Below, piece by piece: positions 15,731-23,922 of a stretch of 29,694 bases of DNA. The notes under the pieces are model-generated. The model saw only the letters and a program-made list of their open reading frames with translations. It did no database searches and had not been told where the DNA came from. Positions within the stretch are counted from its first letter, which is position 1. Each line of letters begins with the position of its first letter. The translations under genes were made by a program, and so were the position numbers. Origin of the DNA: Marivivens sp. (lineage in GTDB: Bacteria > Pseudomonadota > Alphaproteobacteria > Rhodobacterales > Rhodobacteraceae); NCBI GenBank assembly GCA_024642185.1, contig JAHEBR010000005.1:1-29694 (forward strand). The letters run 5' to 3'.

Positions 15731-15857
15731 TGCCGCATGGCCCAGCCCCTGTCCAGTTGGTTGCCGAAGGGCTTTGACAGAGTGATTTCAACTTTAGGTT
15801 GTTTATCCACCCAGGTTCATGCTCTGATCGCCAGGCAAGACTGATATAGGATCTGGC

Positions 15858-17093
15858 ATGGCCCTGCCTCAAAACGCGCAGCAGACCCGACGCCGCGTTG
15901 TCTATGCCTTTCCGACTTCGCTCCGCCTGAGGGCTACGTTTCACGAGAAGTTGCGCGAGCGATTGGCGCAGGAGGGTGTGACCTATGATTTCGTCTATTC
16001 CAGCGGGGATCCCGATCTCGGCAAGGACGATACTGTTGTTCTCCCTTGGGCCACCGATGTGCCTCTCCAAAAGCTGAGGCTCTTTGGCAAGACCCTTCTC
16101 TTTCAACGGCTCGGGGCTTCCACATACAAGGCCGATCTTGTGATCGTGCAGCAGCAAAACAACCTCATGGCCAACTACTGGCTACAAACATGGCGGCGCC
16201 TTCGGGGACAGAAGATTGCCTTCTTCGGACACGGGCGCAATTTTCAATCCAGGCGGCCAGGCGGCCTAAGAGAGCGGTTCAAGAGGATCTGGGCAGGACA
16301 GGTCGATTGGTGGTTTGCCTATACCGAAGGCTGTGCCGAGCTTGTCGCCTCGTACGGATTTCCGGAGGATCGGATAACCGCCTTCAACAACGCCATCGAT
16401 CTGGGCCAAGTCGTCCGCCAGAAAGACCTTTTGACAGAGTCTGACAAAGCCAATCTCAGGCAAACACTTGCTGAGGGAAGCGAGAATATCGCCATCTATG
16501 TTGGCGGCCTATACGAAGAGAAGCGTGTCGATTTCCTGATCGAAAGCGCCCGACTGATGCGCGAGCTCTGCCCAGATTTTCATCTGATCGTCATCGGAGG
16601 CGGCCCCGATGCCGACAAGGTCAGGAAAGCCGCCGAGCGGGAACCTTGGATACACTATGAAGGCCCCCAATTCGGACAGCGAAAGGCTGAGCTGATCACG
16701 CTGGCCAAGGCGTGGCTCATGCCCGGTCTGGTCGGGCTGGCGGTGCTCGACAGCTTTGCCTACGGCGTGCCGATGATCACAACAGACGTGCCTTTCCACA
16801 GCCCCGAGATCGACTATCTCGAAGATGGGAGGAACGGACTTATTATCCGGCCCGCTGACGACCCCAAACTTTATGCCGAGCGCGTCATTGCCCTGCTTAG
16901 AGACGATATTGGCAGAGATAGGCTCGTCGAAGGAGGGCGCGCCGCGCTCGACCTCTATTCCATCGAGAACATGGTCGAGCGCTTTGCCTGCGGTGTCTTG
17001 GCGGCGCTGGAGGCACCCCGCCGCCCCGTATGGAGCTTTACGCGGTCAGAAGCGCAAGCTCGGCGTCGGTCACCCGTCGTGGATAGGCGGTGA
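15858..17093 (+). CDS. GT4-type (GT-B fold) glycosyltransferase
   Basis: 411 residues. The C-terminal half is typical of family-4 retaining glycosyltransferases: YVGGLYEEKRVDFLIESARLM, HLIVIGGGPDADKV, and LVGLAVLDSFAYGVPMITTDVPFHSPEIDYLEDGRNGL. The usual Glu of the first half of the E-x7-E element is Asp here (LDSFAYG). The N-terminal half has FGHGRNFQSR and the acceptor-side Rossmann strands. AGGA lies 6 bases before the ATG. The protein would add a sugar to the exopolysaccharide unit at the cytoplasmic membrane face. The last 18 residues (Arg-rich) are encoded opposite the 3' end of the ghsB-like gene (56-base convergent overlap), so the native C-terminus may have been altered when the two were brought together. 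Confidence 0.88.
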   Translation: MALPQNAQQTRRRVVYAFPTSLRLRATFHEKLRERLAQEGVTYDFVYSSGDPDLGKDDTVVLPWATDVPLQKLRLFGKTLLFQRLGASTYKADLVIVQQQNNLMANYWLQTWRRLRGQKIAFFGHGRNFQSRRPGGLRERFKRIWAGQVDWWFAYTEGCAELVASYGFPEDRITAFNNAIDLGQVVRQKDLLTESDKANLRQTLAEGSENIAIYVGGLYEEKRVDFLIESARLMRELCPDFHLIVIGGGPDADKVRKAAEREPWIHYEGPQFGQRKAELITLAKAWLMPGLVGLAVLDSFAYGVPMITTDVPFHSPEIDYLEDGRNGLIIRPADDPKLYAERVIALLRDDIGRDRLVEGGRAALDLYSIENMVERFACGVLAALEAPRRPVWSFTRSEAQARRRSPVVDRR

Positions 17094-17823
17094 TCCGGTA
17101 GAACACCACATCGGCGGCCCCCGATGTCCGACCACGCGCGAGCCTGAGAACAGACAGGTTCTGCGCCACGCTGCCGGTTGTATCCTTGAGCGCGGCACCT
17201 CCGCCGATGCTTATGGCGAAGTCATTGCTGGCATAGGCGATACCGATGCGGCGGGTCTGATTTGGGCTGACCCCGTATGTGGCACTGCTGGTGCTGACCT
17301 TGAACTGCTGGCCTCCCGCCGTATAGGAAAGCGGAGTGAGCGAATTGCTCGTCGGCTCGAAATAGACCAGACGTCGATCGTTCTCGCCCACACCTTCATC
17401 GGCCTGCCACAGACGGGCATAAGACGACATGGCCGCCGTTGGTGCCGCCTCGACGATCAGTGTGCCTTCGGGTTGGTTCCACCAGGATCCGAGCGGGACG
17501 TCAGCGATGTCGGGTGAAATCGCACCGCCGCCTTTCATGATCGAAAGCCCTTTACGACCGGTCGACCAATCATAGGCAGGGGCATCATTTCCGTAGGTCA
17601 GGGTCTCGCCCTGTGGGCCAATCGCTGTGCGGCTGCTTGCTCGGGAAAAGGTAATCAGTTGGGCAAACGTCTTTTTACCCTGTGCATCCCCGAATACCCC
17701 GGTTTCGAAATCAAGGACGAGGCCGGGCAGACCCTCGACCCCGGCTCTGGCATAGGCTGCCCGCCAGTTTGAGGGCAACCGCCAACCCAGACCCGTCATT
17801 GAAAAATCACGGGTAAACCTCAT
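17038..17823 (-). CDS. ghsB: GTA head-spike fiber-like / phage receptor-binding protein with LamG-like domain
   Basis: 261 residues. Residues 53-95 (FAQLITFSRASSRTAIGPQG...NDAPAYDWSTGRKGLSI) match a block common in phage tail and spike proteins, usually written TFTRAS-T...DADG...PRFDYDP-TG...GLLIE. The remainder (WWNQPEGTLIVEA... to VVFYRITAYPRRVTDAELALLTA) reads as a concanavalin/LamG-type jelly roll, a carbohydrate-binding fold. The gene overlaps the spike-base-like gene upstream by ATGA. By that pairing I infer it is the GTA head-spike fiber (Rcc01080/GhsB-like), which in R. capsulatus helps particles bind capsule. A remnant prophage fiber is the alternative. The symbol rests on context more than on full-length similarity. 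Confidence 0.65.
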   Translation of the reverse strand: MRFTRDFSMTGLGWRLPSNWRAAYARAGVEGLPGLVLDFETGVFGDAQGKKTFAQLITFSRASSRTAIGPQGETLTYGNDAPAYDWSTGRKGLSIMKGGGAISPDIADVPLGSWWNQPEGTLIVEAAPTAAMSSYARLWQADEGVGENDRRLVYFEPTSNSLTPLSYTAGGQQFKVSTSSATYGVSPNQTRRIGIAYASNDFAISIGGGAALKDTTGSVAQNLSVLRLARGRTSGAADVVFYRITAYPRRVTDAELALLTA

Positions 17824-18086
17824 GCGAGGACGCCTGCGTGAATGCCTGTCGCGGTGGTCCCGGTGGCGCGAACGCGCGTCACGGCAAGCGGCAACGTAAA
17901 GTTGTTGGGCACAGAGATCGATCGGGTCGTGCCGGCAAGGGTAATTACTGACAGGGTACCGCCGGTCTCGATATAGAGGCCGATGGCAACTGTGCCGAGA
18001 TCGGTTGTGTCGCTCGGCGTTACGGGAAGATAATCGGTGGCTGGGCCGGAGAGGGGCACGGTTCTGCCGACGAAAGGATTATGCAT
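17820..18086 (-). CDS. ghsA: GTA head-spike base protein (Rcc01079-like)
   Basis: An 88-residue protein. YLPVTPSDTTDLGTVAIGLYIETGGTLSVITLAG and the C-terminal LAVTRVRATGTTATGIHAGVL are, from memory, the pattern of the spike base family named after R. capsulatus Rcc01079, a small beta-rich protein at the GTA capsid vertices that holds the fiber. The ATG is preceded by AAGGAG at 5 bases, a strong ribosome site. It is coupled to the fiber-like gene by ATGA. The leader upstream contains alternating complementary segments. It lies 110 bases downstream of a polysaccharide operon on the same strand, so it may be read from it. A homologous prophage protein is possible. Confidence 0.75.
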   Translation of the reverse strand: MHNPFVGRTVPLSGPATDYLPVTPSDTTDLGTVAIGLYIETGGTLSVITLAGTTRSISVPNNFTLPLAVTRVRATGTTATGIHAGVLA

Positions 18087-18136
18087 TGTGGCTCCTTGGC
18101 TGAATCTAAAGCCAATGCCATGGGCGGCCTTTGGCT
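18087..18136 (-). promoter_or_regulatory. ghsA leader with two mutually exclusive hairpins over the ribosome site
   Basis: Read on the minus strand, three segments occur in order: AGCCAA (18136-18131), TTGGCT (18115-18110) and AGCCAA (18101-18096). The middle one can pair with either flank (6 bp each). The last one runs into AAGGAG, the ribosome-binding site 5 bases before the ATG. One pairing would partly hide this site and the other would free it. The complementarity is seen; any switching is speculation. Confidence 0.35.
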
Positions 18137-18196
18137 GGTGGTGCAGCCTCGCAGCGATCTCTTGACGGTTTGAAAGTGGACAGTGCGGTGGGGCGT

Positions 18197-19531
18197 CTAG
18201 ACGCGAACTCCCGCCTCGCCCAGCAGAGCGGATAGGTCAGCGAGAAAGACGCCGCGGATGCCATCTGGAGCCGCATTGAAGACTACCCTAGTCCCGCTGC
18301 GGTCAAAGACTGGGTGTGGATCAACCCGCCAGGCATTGCCCGCGACCCGATACGGGGGACGCACAGGAACATGGGCAAGGGTGCGCTCTTGCCCGGTGTT
18401 GCGGTCAATCCATCTGAGGGGCGCGGTGCCGTCCCCAATGGCGACCGGTTCGCTCGGGTAGGCATCGGTCAGAACAAACCTGCCGCCAGGGTGCAACGAG
18501 GGGTGGCCCGATCCCAACGCGCACGGGACGAATTGTGGGGTCGGTTCCTCTACATTAGTATCTAGAAAGGCCAAAGATAGCTTCTTCGATGCACTGTGGT
18601 AGGCGACACCGGCCCGCCGAAGTGCCGCCGCAAAGGCCCTGTCAATACTTCCCCACAAACCACCTGGCCCGCCTCGCCCCAAATTCATCACAACGTGCCG
18701 GCTGTCAGGGCACCAGTTGGGGTGATGCCCGAAGCCCCAGTTTCTTGCATGAAGGATGAGCCTAAGGTCTGCCCCGCCCGCATCACACGAAAAGAGGAAG
18801 TTACGGGTTTGTCGCTCACCGTCCCCGCACCACCGCAGGAGCAGCAGAAGTCGCGCGCCATCTGGGCTCCATTTGACATGGAAGCCGCCAATATATCCTT
18901 TGTTAGGGTCGATTTCTAACCTCTGTTTGCCAATCTGATCCACGATCGCATCGAGGCTCAGCGCCAAACGCGCTTGTCCGGTTTTTAGATCGGTGATCCA
19001 CAGTCCTTCGTCTTTGGGCCACCCTCTCCAACAAGGGATATGCTCGGGCGCGACGATGACCCCATAGCCCGCTTGAATCAGAGGCAAGGTCTCGAGCCGA
19101 AACGAGGCAGCCAAAGCTCCGTTGGGCGAAACCATGTATATCTGTCCAATTAGGGTCTGCTCAGAACCATCAAGAGGGTTGGCAACAACCCCATAGGCTC
19201 TGTCGTTCTTCGAGGTCTTGCGGTTAAAGGCCAAGGTAACGTCGCTGCTTCCCCACTGGATTTGGGCGCCAAGTTGGGTATCCCAAGCCGCCGTTCTGGT
19301 GCGGTAGATCTCGCTTCCTGTTGTCAGATCCAAAACGACCACCTGCGCGGTGTCGGTTGGAGTGGGGAGGCGGTCATCAAAATCAGTCTCTAGAAAGGCG
19401 ATATAGCGCCCCGATGGGCTGATTGGGCTCGTGTCGAAAAAGCGATGAAAAGCTTTCTTTTGGGGCCCCGATATGCGCCATACTGGGACGGTCTGGCCGG
19501 CAAAGGTGAATGGCGCGAACGAGCTATGCAT
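18197..19531 (-). CDS. Beta-propeller (TolB/WD40-like) protein of the polysaccharide operon
   Basis: 444 residues with the chosen start. Repeated blade-like units are visible: TSPISPSGRYIAFLETD...QVVVLDLTTGSEIYRT, GGFHVKWSPDGARLLLLLR, GHHPNWCPDSRHVVMNLG, SGHPSLHPGGRFVLTDA and DPHPVFDRSGTRVVFNAAPDG. The (H)P-x-(W/F)-x-D/P-G pattern is that of PD40/TolB-type propellers and oligogalacturonate-lyase-like proteins. I see no signal peptide and no convincing catalytic residues, so its role could be binding or processing of the polysaccharide, but this is not known. The ATG at 19531 lies 8 bases inside the end of the polymerase gene; an upstream in-frame start at 19579 would create a longer overlap. 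Confidence 0.75.
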   Translation of the reverse strand: MHSSFAPFTFAGQTVPVWRISGPQKKAFHRFFDTSPISPSGRYIAFLETDFDDRLPTPTDTAQVVVLDLTTGSEIYRTRTAAWDTQLGAQIQWGSSDVTLAFNRKTSKNDRAYGVVANPLDGSEQTLIGQIYMVSPNGALAASFRLETLPLIQAGYGVIVAPEHIPCWRGWPKDEGLWITDLKTGQARLALSLDAIVDQIGKQRLEIDPNKGYIGGFHVKWSPDGARLLLLLRWCGDGERQTRNFLFSCDAGGADLRLILHARNWGFGHHPNWCPDSRHVVMNLGRGGPGGLWGSIDRAFAAALRRAGVAYHSASKKLSLAFLDTNVEEPTPQFVPCALGSGHPSLHPGGRFVLTDAYPSEPVAIGDGTAPLRWIDRNTGQERTLAHVPVRPPYRVAGNAWRVDPHPVFDRSGTRVVFNAAPDGIRGVFLADLSALLGEAGVRV

Positions 19532-20708
19532 TACGCGCTTCCGCCTTGTGATCTCGGCCTTCGGCCACAAATGCAACAACGATCAGGATCGTTGCCAAAT
19601 CATTGAACCGCAGGAGGAGGTTGATCGCCGGCATGACCGCGAGAAGAAGAACAAGGCCGGCAAGGAGGCCGGCTTGCCCCCGCCGCGCTTGATTGACCAG
19701 AGCGCCCAGACAAATGGCAAGGGTTGCCAAGAAGCCAACGATTCCGGTTTCCGCCAGCACCTGAAGATAGCCGCTGTGGAAATGCGGGGCGACATAGCCG
19801 CCTTCGAAGAAAATGTCCGACGGGCCGGGGCCGCTTTCCGCAAATATCCCGCCATATCCCCAGCCGATCAGGGGCCTTTGTTCGAAAAACCAGATGGCCC
19901 AAGCCCAAAGATCCGTGCGCCCTGTAAGGTTATCGTCGCGGCCAAGAGCCGCGAGAATTTCGGATTGATAGGCGCTAGCGGCCACAGCCGCGATGACCAG
20001 CGCCGCCACTATGGGGCCATAAAGAACGAGGCGCCGTCTTTGCGTCTTGCCCAATGAGATGAGGCCCAGCGCCGACAGCCCGACCGACATTGCCGCAAGG
20101 CCGGTCGCCGCGCCAGACGCGAAGACTCCCCAAGCACAGAGGGCGACGGCGCCCCATCGCACCGGCCCGCGCAGCGCGGCGAGGGAAAGGACAAGTCCCA
20201 GCGCGGCATAGACGCCGAGGAAATTCTTGTGCGAAAATATTCCCTGAACCATCTCGCCGCCAAAGATTGTCGTGCGGCGAAGCGAGTCTCGGTAGAGGCT
20301 GCTCTCAACACCCAGCCCGACCATGACGAGGCTGATCGCAAGGAGCGCAAGAATGACAAGCGCCGTCTGCCTTTCGAATTCGGCGAGGCTCATCCTCTGC
20401 GCGATCGACACAGCGAACAGGATATTTAGCGCGATGGCCGTTGCGAATTTGAGGCTTTGCAGCGGCAACTCGGACCACATAGGGGCCAGGGCAATGTAGG
20501 CGGCCAAGCCGCAGACAAGCCAACCCCGCTTGGAGATGCCTCGCACGAAGTCGGCCAGAATATAGGGAAGGCTCGCAAGATAGAGGATCACCCAGAAGAG
20601 ATTAAAAAGATCGGGACGAGGCGTTGGACCTTCGTTGAAGATACCGGCGAGTGCGCCCATTGCGGCCGCGGCATAGAAGCGAAAGAGCCAGAGGAATCCG
20701 CGGGTCAC
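19524..20708 (-). CDS. O-antigen/exopolysaccharide polymerase-ligase family protein (Wzy/ExoQ-like)
   Basis: 394 residues with about ten hydrophobic segments and the Wzy_C/O-antigen ligase signature: GIFSHKNFLGVYAALGLVLS, GRTDLWAWAIWFFEQRPLIGWGYGG, and HFHSGYLQVLAETGIVGF in a large periplasmic loop. It would polymerise lipid-linked repeat units on the periplasmic face. A WaaL-type ligase role cannot be excluded on sequence alone, but the adjacent Wzx flippase favours Wzy. It starts with GTG overlapping the TGA of the flippase gene (GTGA), indicating coupled translation. Confidence 0.87.
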   Translation of the reverse strand: MTRGFLWLFRFYAAAAMGALAGIFNEGPTPRPDLFNLFWVILYLASLPYILADFVRGISKRGWLVCGLAAYIALAPMWSELPLQSLKFATAIALNILFAVSIAQRMSLAEFERQTALVILALLAISLVMVGLGVESSLYRDSLRRTTIFGGEMVQGIFSHKNFLGVYAALGLVLSLAALRGPVRWGAVALCAWGVFASGAATGLAAMSVGLSALGLISLGKTQRRRLVLYGPIVAALVIAAVAASAYQSEILAALGRDDNLTGRTDLWAWAIWFFEQRPLIGWGYGGIFAESGPGPSDIFFEGGYVAPHFHSGYLQVLAETGIVGFLATLAICLGALVNQARRGQAGLLAGLVLLLAVMPAINLLLRFNDLATILIVVAFVAEGRDHKAEARNA

Positions 20709-22108
20709 GGTTTGGTTGTCCTAAAGATTGGGAGCCATGACCGCCGCATGAACCACATGGCCGCAAGAAAGATGCCCGAACCCAGCATAATTTCGATCAC
20801 CAAGGAGGCAAAACCGGAGTCGCCAGGGTTGGGGGGGATCAAGACGAGGATCGCCATCATCGCCAGCGTGGCGCGAAGTGGGGCCGAAATGGTGCGGGCC
20901 GTATTCGCGAGTTGGCGCCGCGTCTCCTGCGCGGATCGAAGTCTTGAGCGCAGCACGAGATAGTAGCTCAGGGCGTATCGCAGGCTAAATCCGACCCCGA
21001 GCCAGAATAGGCCAAACGGCGCCAGCGGGAGCAGGATCAACCAACTGAGCGCCAATTCAAATACGCGCACGGCAAAGATGCGCGCTATCTCACCGTCATA
21101 GATCTGCTGCGCCCGTTCGATCGCGACAGCCGAGCGAAAGACCCCACCTATCGCCATCGCCGGGACAAGCGATGCGGTAAGGATCCAGTTTTGTCCAAAC
21201 AGGGCCGGCACAAGATTTCCTGAGACCAAGGCAAGGCCCGCAAAGGCCGGCAGGATCATCATCGCCTGCCCCGCAACCGCGATCGTGTAGGTGCCGCTGG
21301 CCGCGCCATTGCTTCTGGATAGGTAGGAAACCAGAGCTTTGTCGAAGGACGACGACACCAGATCCTGGAGAATTTGGATCAGCCGCTTCGCTAGGCCCAG
21401 ATGGCCTGCCCCGCCTTGGCCGAAGAAAGCGGCAGCAAGGATCACGTCGACACGGTTGGTCACCACATTCAGCGTTGCGGAGCCAAGTCCAAAAAGTGCA
21501 AATCCGATTTGCTCGCGCGGGCCTGATATCGTGTCGGTGCCGTTGGGAAGGATTGGCGCCTTGGTCGCGATCGCGGCCGCGAGGTTTATCGCGATCTGTT
21601 GGCAAACGAGGCTCCAGATTCCAAACCCGCCGAAAATCGCTGCAAGACCAGCGGCTACACCGATGAGGTTCGCGGTTGACGCAGTCGCTGCAAATGCGCG
21701 CACACGGCCCGCGCGCAGCAGCCGCCCTCGGCCAAGGCCCGCAGCGGCCTGCAAGATCGCCAGCCCCGCCATGGCCCAACAAAGCTGCGCCAATAGTTCA
21801 TACCCGATGGCCTGTGCGAGAATTCCACTCAGCGCCGAGGATGCGCCAATGATGACCGCGCCTATTCCGGCGACAAGACGTCCTGCCGCGGCCGCATCCG
21901 AGTCTGATCCTCGGTGGCGGACAATCGCGTGCTCGGTCACATCGGTCGAATAGACCTCTGACAAGATCAGAAAGGTCATCGCTAGCGTATAAGCACCATA
22001 GTCTGCCGGATCGACACGGGCGACGATCACCGCGAACGAAATCAACGTCAGGAGATTATAGACCCAGCGTCCCGCGGCGATCCACATGACGCTGCGGAGG
22101 AATTCCAT
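20705..22108 (-). CDS. Wzx-type polysaccharide flippase (MOP superfamily)
   Basis: 467 residues, 12-14 hydrophobic segments, no signal peptide. The opening (MWIAAGRWVYNLLTLISFAVIVARVDPADYGAYTLAMTFLILSEVY) is the usual start of PST/MOP-family exporters, and the pattern DVILAAAFFGQGGAGHLGLAKRL in the second half fits too. It would flip the undecaprenyl-linked repeat unit across the inner membrane. The start overlaps the previous stop by one base (TGATG). It sits directly before the polymerase gene, the common Wzx-Wzy pairing. Confidence 0.88.
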   Translation of the reverse strand: MEFLRSVMWIAAGRWVYNLLTLISFAVIVARVDPADYGAYTLAMTFLILSEVYSTDVTEHAIVRHRGSDSDAAAAGRLVAGIGAVIIGASSALSGILAQAIGYELLAQLCWAMAGLAILQAAAGLGRGRLLRAGRVRAFAATASTANLIGVAAGLAAIFGGFGIWSLVCQQIAINLAAAIATKAPILPNGTDTISGPREQIGFALFGLGSATLNVVTNRVDVILAAAFFGQGGAGHLGLAKRLIQILQDLVSSSFDKALVSYLSRSNGAASGTYTIAVAGQAMMILPAFAGLALVSGNLVPALFGQNWILTASLVPAMAIGGVFRSAVAIERAQQIYDGEIARIFAVRVFELALSWLILLPLAPFGLFWLGVGFSLRYALSYYLVLRSRLRSAQETRRQLANTARTISAPLRATLAMMAILVLIPPNPGDSGFASLVIEIMLGSGIFLAAMWFMRRSWLPIFRTTKP

Positions 22109-23166
22109 CAGCGGATGCCCACGGCTTCGGCGAGACCGTCTACAAGGTCGCGTTGCGCTTTCAGATAGGGCTCGAACTTCGCGGGATCTGATAGGTTAGT
22201 GTCTGTTTGGACCAAAACACTGCCGGCTTCGACGATGCGCGCCGAAAGGCCGAGATCCGCAAAAACCCCGCGGATCTTCTCGCTTTGGCCTGCCGCTAGA
22301 ACCGGAACCGCATAGGCCCCCACGCTCATAGCCAGAAGAAGGACGTGCAGGCGGTTGGAATAGACAATGTCGTATTGGCCGTAGATGTTTCTGGCGCTCT
22401 CGATACTTTCGTCGAGTCGATGGATCGACGCAGGGTTTCCCATGCCAATCCAGTCTTCGCAGAGGCGCCTTTGGTAGGGCGCGTCCGAAGCCACCTGCCA
22501 TGCGAAATCGAGATCGTAGCCCGCAGGGAGGAGATCAGGGAGAAGCCCGACCGGATCGAGACCGGTCTGCTTGCGGAATGAAGCAAGGGCTTTCCGGCTT
22601 GGCCGATCGCGGCAAAGATGGTGCGGCAGAGCAAAAGCAAGATCCGGCAGAGCTTTGCTGTAGGCTATTCTGTTTTCGTCGCAAAAGGCGGTGGTGTGGC
22701 TGTCACGGGGCGCATGAAAATCCAATGCATTAGCTTGGGCGCGCAACGATTCAAGAAGGCGCGGTCCTAGCCGCTCGTAAGACACTCCGACCAACATGGT
22801 TTTACAGCCGAACCTACGCAAAGCGCGAAGGCGGTATGCGCCAAAGAGCTTGCCGATCATGGAAGCGATGCCAACCTCGCCCACATAGCCGCCAGGATTG
22901 AGCACAGCCCAGCACTCTAACGGCACGAACGGACGGCGGATCAGCGTCCAGATCAAACGAAGCCAGTAGCCCACCGCTCCAGTTCGGGTTGCGTCGGACG
23001 GTATGCCGTCTTCGATCCAGGCTTTGAACCTAGGTGGAGCCATGCCGAGGTTGATGACCAGATCTCCGTGACTTGCCAGAAGCCGGATCAATTCCCGATT
23101 GATCAGCGCGTCCCCAAGATTGCCGAATTGGGTTTTGACACGCAGGAAGAAGACCGGCCGGGGCAT
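22108..23166 (-). CDS. Polysaccharide pyruvyl transferase family protein
   Basis: 352 residues. The N-terminus FFLRVKTQFGNLGDALINRELIRLLASHGDLVINLG is characteristic of the polysaccharide pyruvyl transferase family (CsaB, ExoV, WcaK). The later DIVYSNRLHVLLLAMSVGAYAVPVLAAGQSEKIRGVFADLGL gives the family's SxRLH...A...G.P segment. These enzymes move pyruvate from phosphoenolpyruvate to a sugar to form a ketal, which gives the polysaccharide negative charge. Three bases separate it from the preceding gene and it overlaps the flippase gene by one. The sugar modified is unknown. Confidence 0.88.
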   Translation of the reverse strand: MPRPVFFLRVKTQFGNLGDALINRELIRLLASHGDLVINLGMAPPRFKAWIEDGIPSDATRTGAVGYWLRLIWTLIRRPFVPLECWAVLNPGGYVGEVGIASMIGKLFGAYRLRALRRFGCKTMLVGVSYERLGPRLLESLRAQANALDFHAPRDSHTTAFCDENRIAYSKALPDLAFALPHHLCRDRPSRKALASFRKQTGLDPVGLLPDLLPAGYDLDFAWQVASDAPYQRRLCEDWIGMGNPASIHRLDESIESARNIYGQYDIVYSNRLHVLLLAMSVGAYAVPVLAAGQSEKIRGVFADLGLSARIVEAGSVLVQTDTNLSDPAKFEPYLKAQRDLVDGLAEAVGIR

Positions 23167-23169
23167 TTG

Positions 23170-23922
23170 CTAGAAGACCAACGAGCGCGCGGAATGCCAG
23201 ACGAATTGCGGCGCGAGGATGAAGTAGCGCCTCCAAAGACGGCGCGGCTCGGACAAGAGCCGGAATAGCCATTCCAGGCCGCTCTTCTGCATCCAAGCTG
23301 GCGCGCGGCGCACTTCGCCAGACAGAAAATCAAAGGCTGCGCCGACACCGATCAGTGTCTGGGAGAGTTGATCAACATTGTCGCGCATCCAGATATCTTG
23401 TTTGGGGGAGGATATTCCCAACCAGACGATGTCGGCTCCCGAAGTCTTGATCGCGGTCAGGACTTTTGCGTTTTCGTCCGCTGTCATTGGACGAAACGGC
23501 GGGGTATGGCATCCGACGATCCGCAAACCCGGAACCGCGTTTCGATAGCGATCTGCGAGCTTCTCGGCGACCCCCTCTTTACCGCCTAGAAAGAAGTGGG
23601 CGAGAGATCCATCGCCTGACGACCGAAGCAGATGGTCCATCAGGTCTGGCCCGCAGGTCCGCTCTAGCTGGTGGCCCCGAAGTTTCCCGAGCCAGACAAT
23701 CGGCATTCCGTCAGGCAGATTGAGCGCCGCTTTCGCGCCAATGTCATGGAGCGCTGGATCGTTGTGCAGGGCGACCGTGCTCGCTACGTCTCTCACACCG
23801 ATAAAACGCCCAGCGCTATCTTTGGCCCATTGGCGAACAAGGCGCGCAACCTCGGCAATCGAGGTCGCGGCGATCGGGGTTCCCATCGCGTCAAAGGTCG
23901 GGGGTCGAAAACTGGGCTCCAC
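23170..23922 (-). CDS. WecG/TagA/CpsF-family glycosyltransferase
   Basis: About 250 residues. Family hallmarks seen: FDAMGTPIAATSIAEVARLV at the start, AALNLPDGMPIVWLGKLRG (the LPDG-PxVW block), FFLGGKEGVAEKLADRY, GADIVWLGISSPKQDIWMRDN and GVGAAFDFLSGEVRRAPAWMQKSGLEWLFRLLSEPRRLWRRY. Members add ManNAcA, ManNAc or glucose to a lipid-linked first sugar on the cytoplasmic side. It is the first gene of the leftward operon. The start is uncertain: the GTG at 23922 has GGAG 7 bases upstream, a GTG at 23937 has no clear site, and an ATG at 23886 would cut into the conserved start. Confidence 0.87.
   Translation of the reverse strand: MEPSFRPPTFDAMGTPIAATSIAEVARLVRQWAKDSAGRFIGVRDVASTVALHNDPALHDIGAKAALNLPDGMPIVWLGKLRGHQLERTCGPDLMDHLLRSSGDGSLAHFFLGGKEGVAEKLADRYRNAVPGLRIVGCHTPPFRPMTADENAKVLTAIKTSGADIVWLGISSPKQDIWMRDNVDQLSQTLIGVGAAFDFLSGEVRRAPAWMQKSGLEWLFRLLSEPRRLWRRYFILAPQFVWHSARSLVF

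Noticed and set aside
15774..15800. Strong promoter for the GT4 gene from TTGACA at 15774-15779
   Set aside because: The -35 is perfect, but no good -10 lies at 16-18 bases (TAGGTT is only 15 away), so I did not list it as a separate feature.
15688..15810. N-terminal extension of the DxD glycosyltransferase to a GTG at 15810
   Set aside because: The added 41 residues show no family similarity and cross the likely promoter.
18096..18136. Rho-independent terminator between the propeller gene and ghsA
   Set aside because: The hairpins have no following run of T on the gene strand, and the last arm merges with the ribosome site. A leader structure is the better reading.
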